Below, in pieces: positions 9,936 to 20,677 of a stretch of 64,000 nucleotides of DNA. Under the pieces are notes generated by a model. The model was not told where the DNA came from. It saw only the letters and a program-made list of their open reading frames with translations, and made no database searches. Source of the stretch: Larix kaempferi (lineage: Eukaryota; Streptophyta; Pinopsida; Pinales; Pinaceae); assembly GCA_027924585.1 (NCBI GenBank), contig BSBM01000190.1:930001-994000 (forward strand). The letters are read 5' to 3'. Positions within the stretch are counted from its first letter, which is position 1. The number at the start of each line of letters is the position of its first letter. The position numbers and the translations under genes are program-made.

Positions 9936-11092
9936 TCCCCGAAAATTCCTTTCATCTCAAAAAACTTTGTCGGGAACAAATCTTGAAATTCATGCAATAG
10001 GTCGGTGACCTTCCCAATTGTTGCGTCGTCGCAATAGTCTCCAATACCGAAAAAATTTAGGTTCTCCACTGACCCGATATGTACTTTCTTAATTTTCAAT
10101 GGTTGCTTGAATCTGTATAATGTCATATCTGGTGCTTCAACGTCGCGACTTCCTTCTAACTCCGGGACATAGACAGCTCTAGGATCTTCCTCATCATCGG
10201 GTCCTCCTGAAACATTGTAACATTCCATCATCATTTTTGGTGTCATAATCCATTGTGGTCCCATTGGTCTTTCGGTCAGAACTATCTCAAATATATTTCC
10301 ACGGATTACCTGCAACGTACTGTCAATTAAAGGATTCTCATCGGCAAAGTTGAATGTGCGACTGGAACTAGTGGTTAGATCCTCCCACATAGTTGTTCCT
10401 TGTTGCAGTTCTACTGAGACATACCAGTTATGCAGTACTTCGTCTAACGTGTGGATGAAAGCATGAACCCATTCTTGCTTTGGCCTCATCCCCCACGTAC
10501 CTTGACATTTTCCCAGATGATCCCTTAATGGATCAATCCTTTTGTCGTACTTATTTCCTTGGTAGTAGTCATCTTCCCCAAATCTTACTTCCATTAGTCG
10601 TCGACATTGTTGCTAGTTTGTTATTAACGACTTGTGTGCAACCCACCACGTTGCTGGAGTGGCCTTCAATGCTTCTTCTAATGCTAGAAGGCGATGTGGT
10701 TTTGATACTTTGTCTTCAAACTCATTGATGAAGATTGCCAGGTTAGGTAGTCCTTCATATGTCAGCAAATCACATATTTCTGTCGTGATCCATTGCAAAT
10801 CACATAGCTTGATCCGTGCACACTTCCTAAATGATACCTCATGCAACTGATTTTGCCAATTTTCTAGAGCCTCATCGGAGTCTGATGACGCTGAACTGAT
10901 ACTTCTCCATCCCAATTCTCTGTCGGCGATGGGATTGATGTAGTCTTCTGAGACATTATAGATGTTGTCCCATCTTCTGGTGAGCTCGTCTCTCATTGGT
11001 TCAACATATCTCTGTCCTTCAAGTGGATAAAGTGGAGCAACGACCCTCATGTCACAGTTCTCAAAATACATCGTTCTCTTCTTGAAATTGAT
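9806..11092 (-). pseudogene. Protease C-terminus and linker of gypsy F
   Basis: Two long frames (10613-11095 and 9806-10594) with a stop between them carry 'INFKKRTMYFENCDMRVVAP', 'KATPATWWVAHKSLITN', 'WVHAFIHTLDEVLHNWYVSV' and 'TTMWEDLTTSSSRTFNFADE', then 'DLLHEFQDLFPTKFFEMKGI' and 'IPLKPDAKPVKQRPYRLNPR', the classic lead-in to gypsy RT. 'ATPATWWVAHK' and 'WYVSVELQQGT..WEDLT' look like gag/capsid-type motifs in an unusual place between protease and RT. The right edge is where CACTA B entered. Confidence 0.75.
11090..11092. other. Left target-site duplication of CACTA B (GAT)
   Basis: GAT directly precedes CACTA at 11093, and GAT (27988-27990) directly follows the matching TAGTG end. Three bases is the expected duplication for CACTA elements. 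Removing the insert and one GAT rejoins the protease frame of element F. Confidence 0.85.
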
Positions 11093-11341
11093 CACTAGTA
11101 CAAAATGAGAGATAAGTGACTAGGCGACTAAAAAAGTTGGCCACCACTGTTTTTTCAAGGGATAAACGACTAAAATTGAGAAATTTTAAATAAGCCAACA
11201 AAAAATGACTAATTTAGTCACGTGATAAAATATATGACTAGATAACAAGTGACTAAAATAAAAATGACTAACATAAATAACTAATTTAGTCACGAGAATA
11301 TAAATACGACTAGCTAGTCACGGGAAAATTGCAATTAGTTA

Positions 11342-11770
11342 CTAGCTACGAGTATAATATATATCATTTTTTAGTTTTACTTTTACCATAAAAATATGAA
11401 ACCACCTCTCAAGTTGTTGTCCCATGTCCTCTCTCTTCATCGTGAAAATATTCTTCTTAATTAGGTATTCATATTTACAATGTGTTTTATTTTCTAACAC
11501 TTTCCTAGTATTTATATAAAAATAGGAAGCATCTGCATGTGTATTGAACTCCCTAAAGATATGCATGATAGAGACATCAGGAAAGGCCTTGAGCAAAAGA
11601 TTAACATGAGCCATCCAATATGAGAGCGCCATCACCTTTAAAGAGCACAAAACTTTCGCCCAATCAACTATAAGTTTAGAGCCACCAACAATATGGTGTA
11701 AAGAAAGATGTTGAGAATTGGCAAAAAAAAGGACAGGCCAAAGCACCAATAGCTCTCCTCTCGTATTGGT
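11342..11770 (-). pseudogene. RNase H fragment of a plant LINE-type element
   Basis: The frame reads 'HHIVGGSKLIVDWAK', 'VLCSLKVMALSYWMAHVNLL' and 'IMHIFREFNTHADA'. This is the C-terminal half of the RVT_3-type RNase H found at the end of plant non-LTR reverse transcriptases: a 'D/GSKLIVDW' strand and the 'REFNTHADALS' signature, here without the final LS. It continues upstream in a second frame to about 11770. After 'HADA' the sequence diverges. No RT or endonuclease is nearby. It was probably carried into element B or is the remnant of an old 5'-truncated insertion. Confidence 0.65.
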
Positions 11771-12970
11771 CCCCGATCAACCACAATTTAACCATAAATT
11801 AAATTTCTCTACATAAACCACTTTCCACAAAATCGTTCGAACTCCCATGAAACACTTTGACCTTGAAATTGCACAACTACATGCCAATACACACATTATC
11901 AAACATATAACAAAGTAACATTCCCTTTCTCATCACATTCATGAGCACTAATATTATTCTATTCTCCACCATTTATGATAGCAAATGAATCGACAAAAAA
12001 TACACAAGTTAAAGTGAACGTCAACGATATTCCTTTGTACCCTCCATTGCTCAAAAATTGAATTGAAGATTCCATAACCCAATAGATTGTGATACTTTGA
12101 GTAGAAATCATAGCCTTTGTGAAGTTGAAGAAGTTTGTTTCAACATGTATTTAATGGTTTTAGAATTGCAGGACATAATACATTTGATGTCGCTTCATCT
12201 TGGACTCATAGACAAGAGCATGCCCCATTTTTTCTTTAAAATTTGTTCGAAGAGGCGAATTCTACAACCTGGTAGGGGGTGGATGTGTAACTCCTTCCGT
12301 GCTCATCCTAGGCTTGTCCTTTTTAAATAAAATGTCGGCTCAAATTATATTTAAATCATTTAGGACAACATATATATATATATATATATAACTACATAAA
12401 TTAGATAAATTATCTTAATTAAAATATAGATGAAATAAACAACTAGTTATCTCTTTGACTTTTTAATGTTCTTTTTTACTTAATTAATTCCTAATTTTAA
12501 AAAGATTTAAAGTTTGTTTTGTTTGCTAGAATCTCCCTTTGGTGTAAGAACAATTACCCAACTGCGTTTAAGTAGGGGGGGTCGCACCAACTATCTCATC
12601 CCTAAGGGGACTTCAACATGGGTTTGCTATACCAACTAAATTCATTATAAATATATATTTTTTATTTCATTCCAATTTTAAATTTATTATAACCATATTT
12701 TTATGTTTATTATAACAATTCAATTTTTTACTTAATATATACTTGCCATATTCACCTCTAATATACTATAAATCCAACTATTTTAAATATAATATATTGA
12801 ATATAAAATTATTATCTCAATAAAAATATTCCACAATATGTGGTTTAAAACCCTAAAACAATCCAACCTGTCACACTCAAAGCTATTTAGGTATTTTCAA
12901 CATTTTATCCAATATATCATTAATGATATAAATGCTCATCTAACAACTTGAAGAACTGTTTCATAATTTG
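11771..12970. other. Anonymous interior of CACTA B
   Basis: AT-rich sequence with a TA microsatellite at about 12370-12391 and an open frame of 77 codons at 12097-12330 that I do not recognise. No RNA gene or regulatory structure seen. Confidence 0.4.
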
Positions 12971-13023
12971 GCAATCACATCATCAGATCTAGCACTGCTA
13001 TTTGCTCGATATTCATTGCAACA

Positions 13024-13239
13024 ATGTCTTCATTTTCCAACTTTCCCAAATACTTTACAACCTTCATGTCTTCATTACCTAGCTGTCCCGGAGAGCTTTC
13101 AACACTCGTAAGGGATGCAGTTGCCAGAGTGTTCGCTAAATCCTTTATAGGCCAATTTAGGTGGGACTGGAGAGAATCTTCGGATGCACACATCTTCAAG
13201 TCAGATCTTCCAGCTATTAAGGATGTTTGCTACTGTTAA
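13024..13239 (+). pseudogene. Small heat-shock protein (HSP20, class I-like) fragment
   Basis: A 71-codon frame whose last third reads 'FRWDWRESSDAHIFKSDLPA', then 'IK'. This matches the start of the alpha-crystallin domain in plant cytosolic class I small heat-shock proteins, where the pattern is (I/V)DW(K/R)E(T)x(D/E)AH(V/I)FKADLPG(L/I)K. After the Lys the similarity stops ('DVCYC', stop), so most of the chaperone domain is absent. The N-terminal 35 residues have a plausible but poorly conserved variable-region composition. HSP20 proteins form oligomers that hold unfolded proteins; this piece cannot. It lies inside CACTA B in the sense of the element, which fits gene-fragment capture. Confidence 0.72.
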
Positions 13240-15940
13240 AGATGGTTTGATTGGTCTCTAGCTAAGAAAATTAATGTTTTCGTTAACATAGAGTTGTAGT
13301 GTAGGTTTCACTTATGTGCAAACCCTTTTATAATCTTTGCGATCTCTGACAGAGATAGACCCCCCACTTATGTTGTTTAATTGATAAAGACTCGATTTTG
13401 TAGAGTGAAATAAGTGAACTTGGTGTAAACACCTAGTTTCTTCGGGAACTTCTCCTTGACTCGGTTTTAAACTTTATGAAAGCCCATGCACACAATAGGT
13501 TAACACAGAGCTCCAGTGTCGGTTTCACCCGAGAGAGGACGTCTCTCTGTTAAGGCATCTATCCATTATGTTGCTTCTTATCACATAATCACATTATGGT
13601 AGAAGACAAGTAGATGGTGCGGGACAGAGTTGGAAAGGAGCCGATATATACTCATATATTTATTGTTCATATAATTGTTACCTTCAAGAGGTAGCTACGA
13701 TATCTTGAAACCCATACTTTTATTGCTTGATATATATTGTTTGCTATAGTGTTAAATGAGAGGGAGATGACCTCTGTCCAAATAGGGCCAATCTCATTTT
13801 CTTTATAAGTTTATTATAGTGTCATTTGCATAGAAGTTTTCTTTATTGTCTACCTTATTTAAAAGAGAGGAAAGAAAGAGCGGTCTCAAAGGAAGACCAT
13901 CTCAATCTCTCTTTCACCTTCTACTGAGTATACTTTAACCGCTATCATATAAGCCGTGATCGTAGGGTACATGTGATCTCCTTATTGCATCCAAATTGAT
14001 AGTAGTTTGTTAAAGAGAGGGCGGCCTCCAAGAGATGGAGCCGACCCATCCCTTATTTTTTATTATTGATTTATGAGCATTTTAATGGATGGTCTCAGCA
14101 AGAACCTCATCCCCAATTCTTAATTGGACAGTTATATATTAAAAAGTCATATATCTTATACTTTGAATGTAGAATTTACACAACGGTGTCTAACTGTGCA
14201 TTTATAAAAAATGGGGGAAACAACCTCTATAATGAGATTTTATTCATTCTTGTCATTTCTTGAATCTGGGTTTCTAGAAAAGGAGGATGATTTGTCATTG
14301 ACCAATTTATTTATATTGTTTTATAAGTATGCTACTATAAACTTCATATTTTAGCTGTGTAATCTAGTGGTCTCTCATGGAGAAAACCTCTAAAGACTTC
14401 TTGAATGGAGGTAAAGATTAGTTGACAGTAGCGATCTACATCCTTGTTCACAAAAAGAAGATGCCATATGGAATCTACTCGCTAGTCATCTTCAACAAAA
14501 AAACCATTACCTAAGCATGTCACAATCAATGTTTTTTGCAAAGTGGGTCTCTGACTCCATGTAATATTGTTGGTTTGATCACTTGCACATGTGGTGAATC
14601 ATCTAGAAGGATCCACTTGAAGTTTAGAGTTTATTGCTTCAATCTGGGCTCTGATTTTGTCATGCTTTTTTTTAATCTTTAAGATTGTAGTAGTAGAATT
14701 AAATTATGTAGCCTTAGGTAGGTTTGTGCCATTTCTATCTATAAGATGAAGAGGACCTTGAATATAATACACTGAATAATGCACTGATTCCTTGTTTAAG
14801 GGTAATTATATATCGAAGCTTCTAGTTGCCTCTTTTGTAAGATTACTTGTGCTTGGTGAGGACACTACTCATGGTAAATTGTTCTTTAAATGATCATTGT
14901 TGTGCCATGGAATACTACAGCAATATAATTGCACTTTTCCAATTGGATGCTTTTCATCTTCCTTCAACATTAGAGTTCTTCCATTCGAATATATTAGTGC
15001 AAAGCCTAGTTAAATCATTTGTAATAAACAGTGTTGAACCTACACAGGACTATTGGCAATAACATTTTTTGGGATTTAGCTTGGACTTCCTACAAAAATG
15101 AAGTCAAAAATAACACAATTGCCACATTAAATTTGAATTATGTAAAGCCTTTTATATTTTATTTCAATTATGAAAAAAACATGTTGAGATACTCCTAAAC
15201 AAACAGTCTAATGATCATGACTCAGAAGTTGCCACTATTTCAAAACCATTTACAAAGGTTTAACACATTAGAAATGGATCCTCGTGAACCAGAAAGACTC
15301 TGTTCACATAGTTCATCAAACTTTGTGTTAAGTATTGACAGATTACTAACAAGTCCCCAAAAGATTGATAGATTGGAGAGTAACTTGTGTTGGCTGCATG
15401 CATTATTGATGATATCTGAATTTGTGCTTCTTGAATCTTATTGTGTCCAGGGAAGAACTAAATGTGGTTGGACTAATCCATTAAATGGCATGAAATCATA
15501 CCAGACAAGTAGGTAGGATGAATGGTTTGCCATGTAAAAATAACACTCAGCTGCTTTGAGTCCCTTCTCTTAGGGGATTTACATGGAGAATTTGCTTAAG
15601 ACCAAGTTCCTTAACCCACATAAGTTTTTGAAGGAGCTGCAGTAGACCATAATGTTCCAAGTTTGTACTTTTTTTTACCATGGTTTCAATTGGCAACATG
15701 CCACGATCTTGCACGTTGAAGGAACAATAATTTATCATTGTCATTTATGCGGTCTTTATTTTCAGAACCTATACTATGTTTTCTTGCATATTGGAAATGC
15801 AGGTGTCAGGGTTTTAGACTGAAAGCAATACCAATGTATCCATTATATTCAATTATGCTAGACTGAGAAGAATATTAATTAGTTCATAAGTGTTTTGCAA
15901 CATTCTTTAATTCAATATTAACTGATACCTTGTCTCTTCA
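13240..15940. other. Anonymous interior of CACTA B
   Basis: No family recognised. Two short stretches share the words 'agagtt/agct(c)tagtgt(a/c)ggtttcac' (about 13290 and 13510), a weak internal repeat. Open frames at 14847-15062 and 15211-15516 have no known motif. The latter begins 'MIMTQKLPLFQNHLQRFNTL' and could be exon debris. Confidence 0.4.
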
Positions 15941-15948
15941 CCTTTGCA

Positions 15949-16164
15949 GTGTCGAATTTTCAGAGGATGGAAAATATCAAGTCTCAAATCATAGATTTAG
16001 AAGATGGATTCTACATAGGAATATGCAAGGACTTCAAGGAAAATAGAGGACACATGTTGGGTAGCAAGATGTGCGAGATGTGTTGGTTAAATGACAATAA
16101 GAGAATTATTGGATTTCTATGGGCATTGCCAAGGTTTCACTTAGTGAGCATTGTAATATTTTGA
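15949..16164 (+). other. Possible last exon in CACTA B, unknown protein
   Basis: A 71-codon frame preceded by a pyrimidine tract and 'tttgcag', a good splice acceptor, with the frame opening right after it. It reads 'DLEDGFYIGICKDFKENRGH', then 'CEMCWLNDNKRIIGFLWALP'. The end of this frame is the start of the ~930-bp terminal region shared with element A. I recognise no domain. It may be the final exon of the family's own protein or of a captured gene. Confidence 0.3.
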
Positions 16165-16738
16165 AAAGTCATCGATGTAGATGATTTTCATGTAAAGTAT
16201 GAATATATTTTTTTTGATGCACTGGTATTAGTCCATTAGTGGATATTTGGTTGGAAATTCAATATATTGTAATACTTGACATTTTTCACATAATAAAATT
16301 TACATGGTTGAAATTATATGTGTGTACTTGATATTATTTAGTGTTGTAATTAATTAATGCAATTTTGTATGATTCACATGTGTATTTAGATTTGATTAGC
16401 ATGAATATTATAATGAACACAAATAAAAAGAATAAAAGACTAAATTAGTCATTTATACAATGAATATGAAACTACTAAATAGAGATAAATGACTACTACA
16501 AATGATAAATTTGTGACTAAAATTCACATATAAACGACTATTAGTAGCTAATTTCCACTATCTTCTAGCTCGACTAACTTAGTTGTATTTATTTAAGTCA
16601 TTAATAGTTGCCTTATTTAGTTATATATTTCAATTAATGACTAAATCAATGACCAAATATACGACTAAATAAGGCAACTATTAATGACTTAAATAAATAC
16701 GACTAAGTTAGTCGAGCTATAAGATAGTGGAAATTAGC
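16134..16738 (+). repeat. Right terminal region of CACTA B, part 1 (palindrome split by gypsy C)
   Basis: The sequence is the reverse complement of 4443-5375 in element A, with substitutions. From about 16493 it forms a palindrome: 'ctactacaaatgataaattt' reads in, the centre is near 16640, and the returning arm is cut at 16738 by gypsy C and resumes at 27901. The arms include 'gactaacttagttgtattta' and its complement. Confidence 0.8.
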
Positions 16739-17109
16739 TGTTAGGAACCTGTGTCAACCCTTCTCTTTACTTTGTTAGTATATTGTTGTTGGACGCATAT
16801 GCTTTGTAAGTTGTCTCGTAGTATTTGTTGATCCATAGTTTGTATTAGCCCATGGTATTGACCCATAGTATCAAACACATATGCTTTGTAAGTCGTCCCG
16901 TAGTATTATATGTCCCATGGTATTGGGCATAGACTTAGTATATAAGTGTGTGTTGAGGCCAATGAAGGTAACATGAAGTTATTTGTATTGAGCTTGCTCA
17001 AAGGAGGTTGCCCCCTCGAAGTGGCCTGCGATCAATAAAGTGATTCTAAGTTCTGTTATTACTGTTATCTCGTGTATTTTCATTAATTAATTGTTGCAGG
17101 TTCCTCACA
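16739..17109 (+). repeat. 5' LTR of gypsy C (371 bp)
   Basis: Begins TGTTAGGAACC and ends GGTTCCTCACA, and closely matches 27512-27895 (the 3' copy has a short extra duplication around 'gacccatagtatt'). TTAGC precedes it (16734-16738). A TATATAAG box lies at 16939-16946, a plausible core promoter. Confidence 0.92.
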
Positions 17110-17111
17110 TC

Positions 17112-17123
17112 TGGTATCAGAGC
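17112..17123 (+). other. Primer binding site of gypsy C
   Basis: TGGTATCAGAGC, complementary to the 3' end of initiator tRNA-Met, two bases after the 5' LTR. This is the site where minus-strand DNA synthesis starts. Confidence 0.9.
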
Positions 17124-17556
17124 ACTTTCTTGGGCTCGTTGGGTGAAATTTCTGCCAAATTTTTTTGTTCGCATCTGTTGCAAGTTTGGATATGGGAATA
17201 ATCTCTATTCGCTTAACTGTGGGAAGTACTTGGGCATAAGCTTTAAAACTCATTGTGAGGAGTACCACAGGAACCCCAAAGTAGCTGGTCATTGAGAGGA
17301 CCTGCCAACGAAAAGGGCAACGACCCCTACCTGATTGACTAGTTCCCACCCATGAGGTAAACCAAGAGTTGTCGTTTGTGGCAAAGCGATTATCAGTTTT
17401 ACCTGAGTCGTGGAGTGGGGGGTACTGCCCCAATATGAAAACCGTCAGACAACATTGGTGGTTGAGTGAATCCCCTGAACCGTTAGGAAGCCGAGCATAA
17501 GAGGTCCATATCTATTTTCAACTGATAAATCACACAGATTTCCTCTGTCCAGAACT

Positions 17557-17664
17557 ATTGCCGATCACTTCCGCGTCGTTCAAGATCTATCTGTTGCCGA
17601 TCCCTTCCGCGTCATTTTAGATCCATTTGTTTCTGATCCCTTCTGTGCCGTAGCAGATCCATTC
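17557..17664 (+). repeat. 36-bp tandem repeat, three copies, in the leader of gypsy C
   Basis: Units beginning 'ttgccgatcacttccgcg', 'ttgccgatcccttccgcg' and 'tttctgatcccttctgtg' follow each other at ~36-bp spacing. They lie between the primer site and gag. The third copy is the most diverged. Confidence 0.7.
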
Positions 17665-18109
17665 GCCATATCTCCCTTGTTTTCACTATGTTTCCCTGGA
17701 AACTTTCCTGACACCCCTGTCATCCCATTCTGTATCTTTCATTCCTGAGGACCCTATCCCAAATTCCACTTCCCAAAGCCAGAAATCCCACATTTGTCTA
17801 TTTTTAGGGTTTGCCACAACTTCTTTAATTTTCACCCAATTGCCTTCAAAATTTGCCACCGTGTTCATTCCCTATTTCTGCTTCTTTGTCCCTCTCTGAC
17901 AAATTTTCCCATTCTTTGACCCCGCTTATGAAATCCTCATTTTCTGCTTCCTTGTCCATTCGAAAGTGTCAAAAACCTAGTCAAACCCCAATTACCCATC
18001 AACGTTTTTCCCAAATCCAAATTTCCCTTTACTAAATAAGATTTTGTTTGTGTTTTTCTACCCATTCAAAAAAAAAAAAAAAAACTCCTGGTTATGGTTG
18101 TCACCCGCG

Positions 18110-18930
18110 CAGGAGCAAAAACCATGGAGGAAGCACTTGCAGCCATCCAAACCAAACTCCAAGATTTGGAAGAAAAATTTATCGACCTCCATCTTGAGCA
18201 TTCAACCATGAACAACAAACGATAGTCTGAGTCTTCATCAGACAATGGGTTCTCTTCTTCCAGCAATTTCCGTGGTCTGAAGCTTGATTTTCCTCGCTTC
18301 AATGGTACTGATCCGACTGGCTGGATCTATCATGCAGAACAGTATTTCAGTCTGCATAATACTTTTGATGTCAACAAAGTTCCACTTGCATCCTTTCATT
18401 TGGAACAGGAAGCTCTTCAACGGTACGGTTGATACATCAAAGCTCATGAAGAGCCAAAATGGCCAGATTTTTGCCAGCTCCTTTTGTAACGATTTGGTCC
18501 TAGTGCTTTTGATGACTTCACAGGAGCCCTCACTAAACTTCGCGAAATTGGCACTGTGAGAGGGTATTGGACAGAATTTGAGAAACTAGCCAATCACACA
18601 GAAGGATTGTCTGATGAATTCTAAAGGAGTTGTTTTATCAGTGGTCTTAAGGATGAAATCCGCTTAGAGGTTAAAATGTTATGTCCCAACACAATGATGG
18701 AAGCCCTGGGGTTTCCTAAGTTGTCAGAAGACAAGATTGCATCCCAACAATGCTCCACACCCACTTTTATTCCCTTCCGAAATATGGGTTCTCAACGACC
18801 TCCCATCCCGCCAGCTCCTCGACCAATTCCTATCAAGCATTTGTCTGAAACAGAGATGCAGGCACGCAGAGAGAAAGGACTTTGTTATAATCGTGATGAG
18901 AAATTCACTCGGGGACATAAATGTGTTGAG
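18110..18930 (+). pseudogene. Gag of gypsy C
   Basis: Translation with two frame changes gives 'LKLDFPRFNGTDPTGWIYHA', 'EQYFSLHNTFDVNKVPLASF', 'HLEQEALQ', then 'YWTEFEKLANHTEGLSDEF' and 'SCFISGLKDEIRLEVKM'. This is the capsid core of the plant gypsy group whose gag starts (K/R)LDFPRFNG. A nucleocapsid knuckle follows at about 18883-18926, 'CYNRDEKFTRGHKC', in which the second Cys of CX2CX4HX4C has become Arg. A 15-18 bp A run at 18068 precedes the reading frame. Several stops show it is dead. Confidence 0.88.
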
Positions 18931-19084
18931 CAAAATCTCTATCTCTTGGATGTGGATTCTCCGCCTGCCTCTGAACTTGTTGAAGAAGCTCCAGATACAA
19001 TAGATGATCAGGTCGACATTCAACACCCACTTGTTGACCCCCCATCTCAGGACGACCCACCGGAGATATCTCTCTATGCTGTAA

Positions 19085-19420
19085 CCGACATCACCACCCC
19101 ACAAACAATGCGGGTCAGGGGTTACTTCAAGAAGCTTCCTCTTACAATACTCATTGATTTTGGTAGCACTCATAACTTCATTGACCCTAGGATCGCCAAA
19201 CAAGCTGATTGTTTTGTCCATCCTTGCTCCAACTTTGAAGTCATGGTTGCCAATGGGGGCACCTTACCTTGCAAGGGGAAGTGTCACAATGTGCGTATCT
19301 CTTTAGACAATTATACCCTGCGCTCTGACATGTTTGCCTTGTCCTTAGACTGATGTGATGTGGTTTTGGGCGTTCAATGGTTACGCACTCTTGGCCCCAT
19401 CTTATGGCATTTTGCTGAAC
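19085..19420 (+). pseudogene. Protease of gypsy C
   Basis: The frame 18676-19353 ends in a retropepsin: 'LTILIDFGSTHNFIDPRIAK', then 'FEVMVANGGTLPCKGKCHNV' and, after a TGA stop, 'CDVVLGVQWLRTLGPI'. The active-site triplet should be D-S/T-G. Here it is D-F-G, a missense change at the catalytic site. The protease would process the polyprotein. Confidence 0.82.
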
Positions 19421-19461
19421 TTTGGATGTAGTTTTCAGTCAATGGGAAACAACACAAATTT

Positions 19462-20013
19462 ATGGGCTTACAGCTAGGGTCTCTCCGCATCATCAGTTCA
19501 CATCGCCTGGAAAAGATCCTTAAGAATAATTCACATGGTGTCATCGCTCAGCTCCACTCCATTCAGATGCACCCATCAACAGTCTCCACTACTTCCTTGG
19601 ATATATATGCAGGTGTCTTTGCTGAACCTGTGGGCTTGTCGCCTTCACGAGACCTTTCCAGTAAGAATTTAACTGCATCTACATCTCAGAAGGAACTGAT
19701 GGCTATTTTGCATGCAGTACAGAAGTGGCAGCCATCCCTATTAGGGAATTATTTCTGCATCAAGACTGATCTCCAAAGTCGGGAAAATTTCCTGGAACAA
19801 CAGGTCTCCTCCCCAGCACACCTGAAATGGGTTATCCAACTCATGGGTTCTACCTATGCGATCACTTACACGAAGGGTAAAGACAATCTAGTGGTAGATT
19901 CTCCTTCTCGCACACTTGATGACCCAGTTTCTCTTCCAACTATTTCTATGCTTGTTCCAAATTGGTTGCAATCTGATCAACAGGGCTATCCCTTTGATGA
20001 ACTCCATGCTTCT
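19462..20013 (+). pseudogene. RNase H of gypsy C, joined directly to protease debris (RT deleted)
   Basis: The frame goes from post-protease sequence ('GLQLGSLRIISSHRLEKIL') within ~60 codons to the RNase H pieces 'TASTSQKELMAILHAVQKWQ', 'NYFCIKTDLQSRENFLEQQV' and 'YAITYTKGKDNLVVDSPSRT'. The ~250 residues of RT that should lie between (no YVDD/FIDD box) are absent. The frame ends '...DELHAS' exactly where copia D inserted and resumes as 'PFAGHSG' at 26853. Confidence 0.85.
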
Positions 20014-20665
20014 TGTTGATGTATTTGTAACTTCGGAAGATATTCACCTGTATATTGTATGTATTACATTTGTACTTTATTGTATCCCCAACAAAGATGT
20101 ACTACTCCTCCGATTGGAAGTGTCGTCATTTGTATTTGCAAGTGTCACAAGTATTATTGTAAGTGTCGCAACTTATATTTGATGGATTATTAGACCACCT
20201 TGGTGGGGTCGACCCTGTATGAGTTATGTGGGTCAAAGGGTTATTATACCACCCTAGTGGGGTCATCCCAGTGACATGCAGATGGTTTATTAGGACTCCT
20301 TAGGAAGTCAGCCCATATAGAGTAAAAGGCAAGTCAAGTCATTGTATAAATAGAGAGTGTGTCTCTCTCATTCTATTCATTCACTCACTCACTCACTTCG
20401 CATTAGTGAGAGAGAGGAGGAGTGCGCACAAGTGGAGGAGGAGTAGTTGTTGCAGACATCTATCTTTTGGGGATTCATCTTTGTGATCTTTTTATTGGTG
20501 CTTATTCTATCTCTGAGGAAGTTGCGGGGTTTTTACCTTCTTGGTTTTCCACGGTGAAATGCTTTATGTCTCTTGTCTCTTGTCTCATATGTTTGATATG
20601 TTGTACATGTTGTTCTCTCAATTAATATCCTAGATCATATTGAATTAAATGATGAAAAACTAACA
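20014..20665 (+). repeat. 5' LTR of copia D (652 bp)
   Basis: TGTTGATGTATTTG...AAACTAACA. Matches the 3' copy at 26195-26847 and the LTR at 62980-63612. A TATAAATA box lies at 20345-20352, followed by a CT-rich stretch with 'cactcactcactcactt', probably near the transcription start. Confidence 0.93.
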
Positions 20666-20677
20666 TGGTATCAAAGC
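20666..20677 (+). other. Primer binding site of copia D
   Basis: TGGTATCAAAGC directly after the LTR, one base different from the tRNA-Met complement TGGTATCAGAGC that is kept in the related copy at 63613. Confidence 0.88.
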
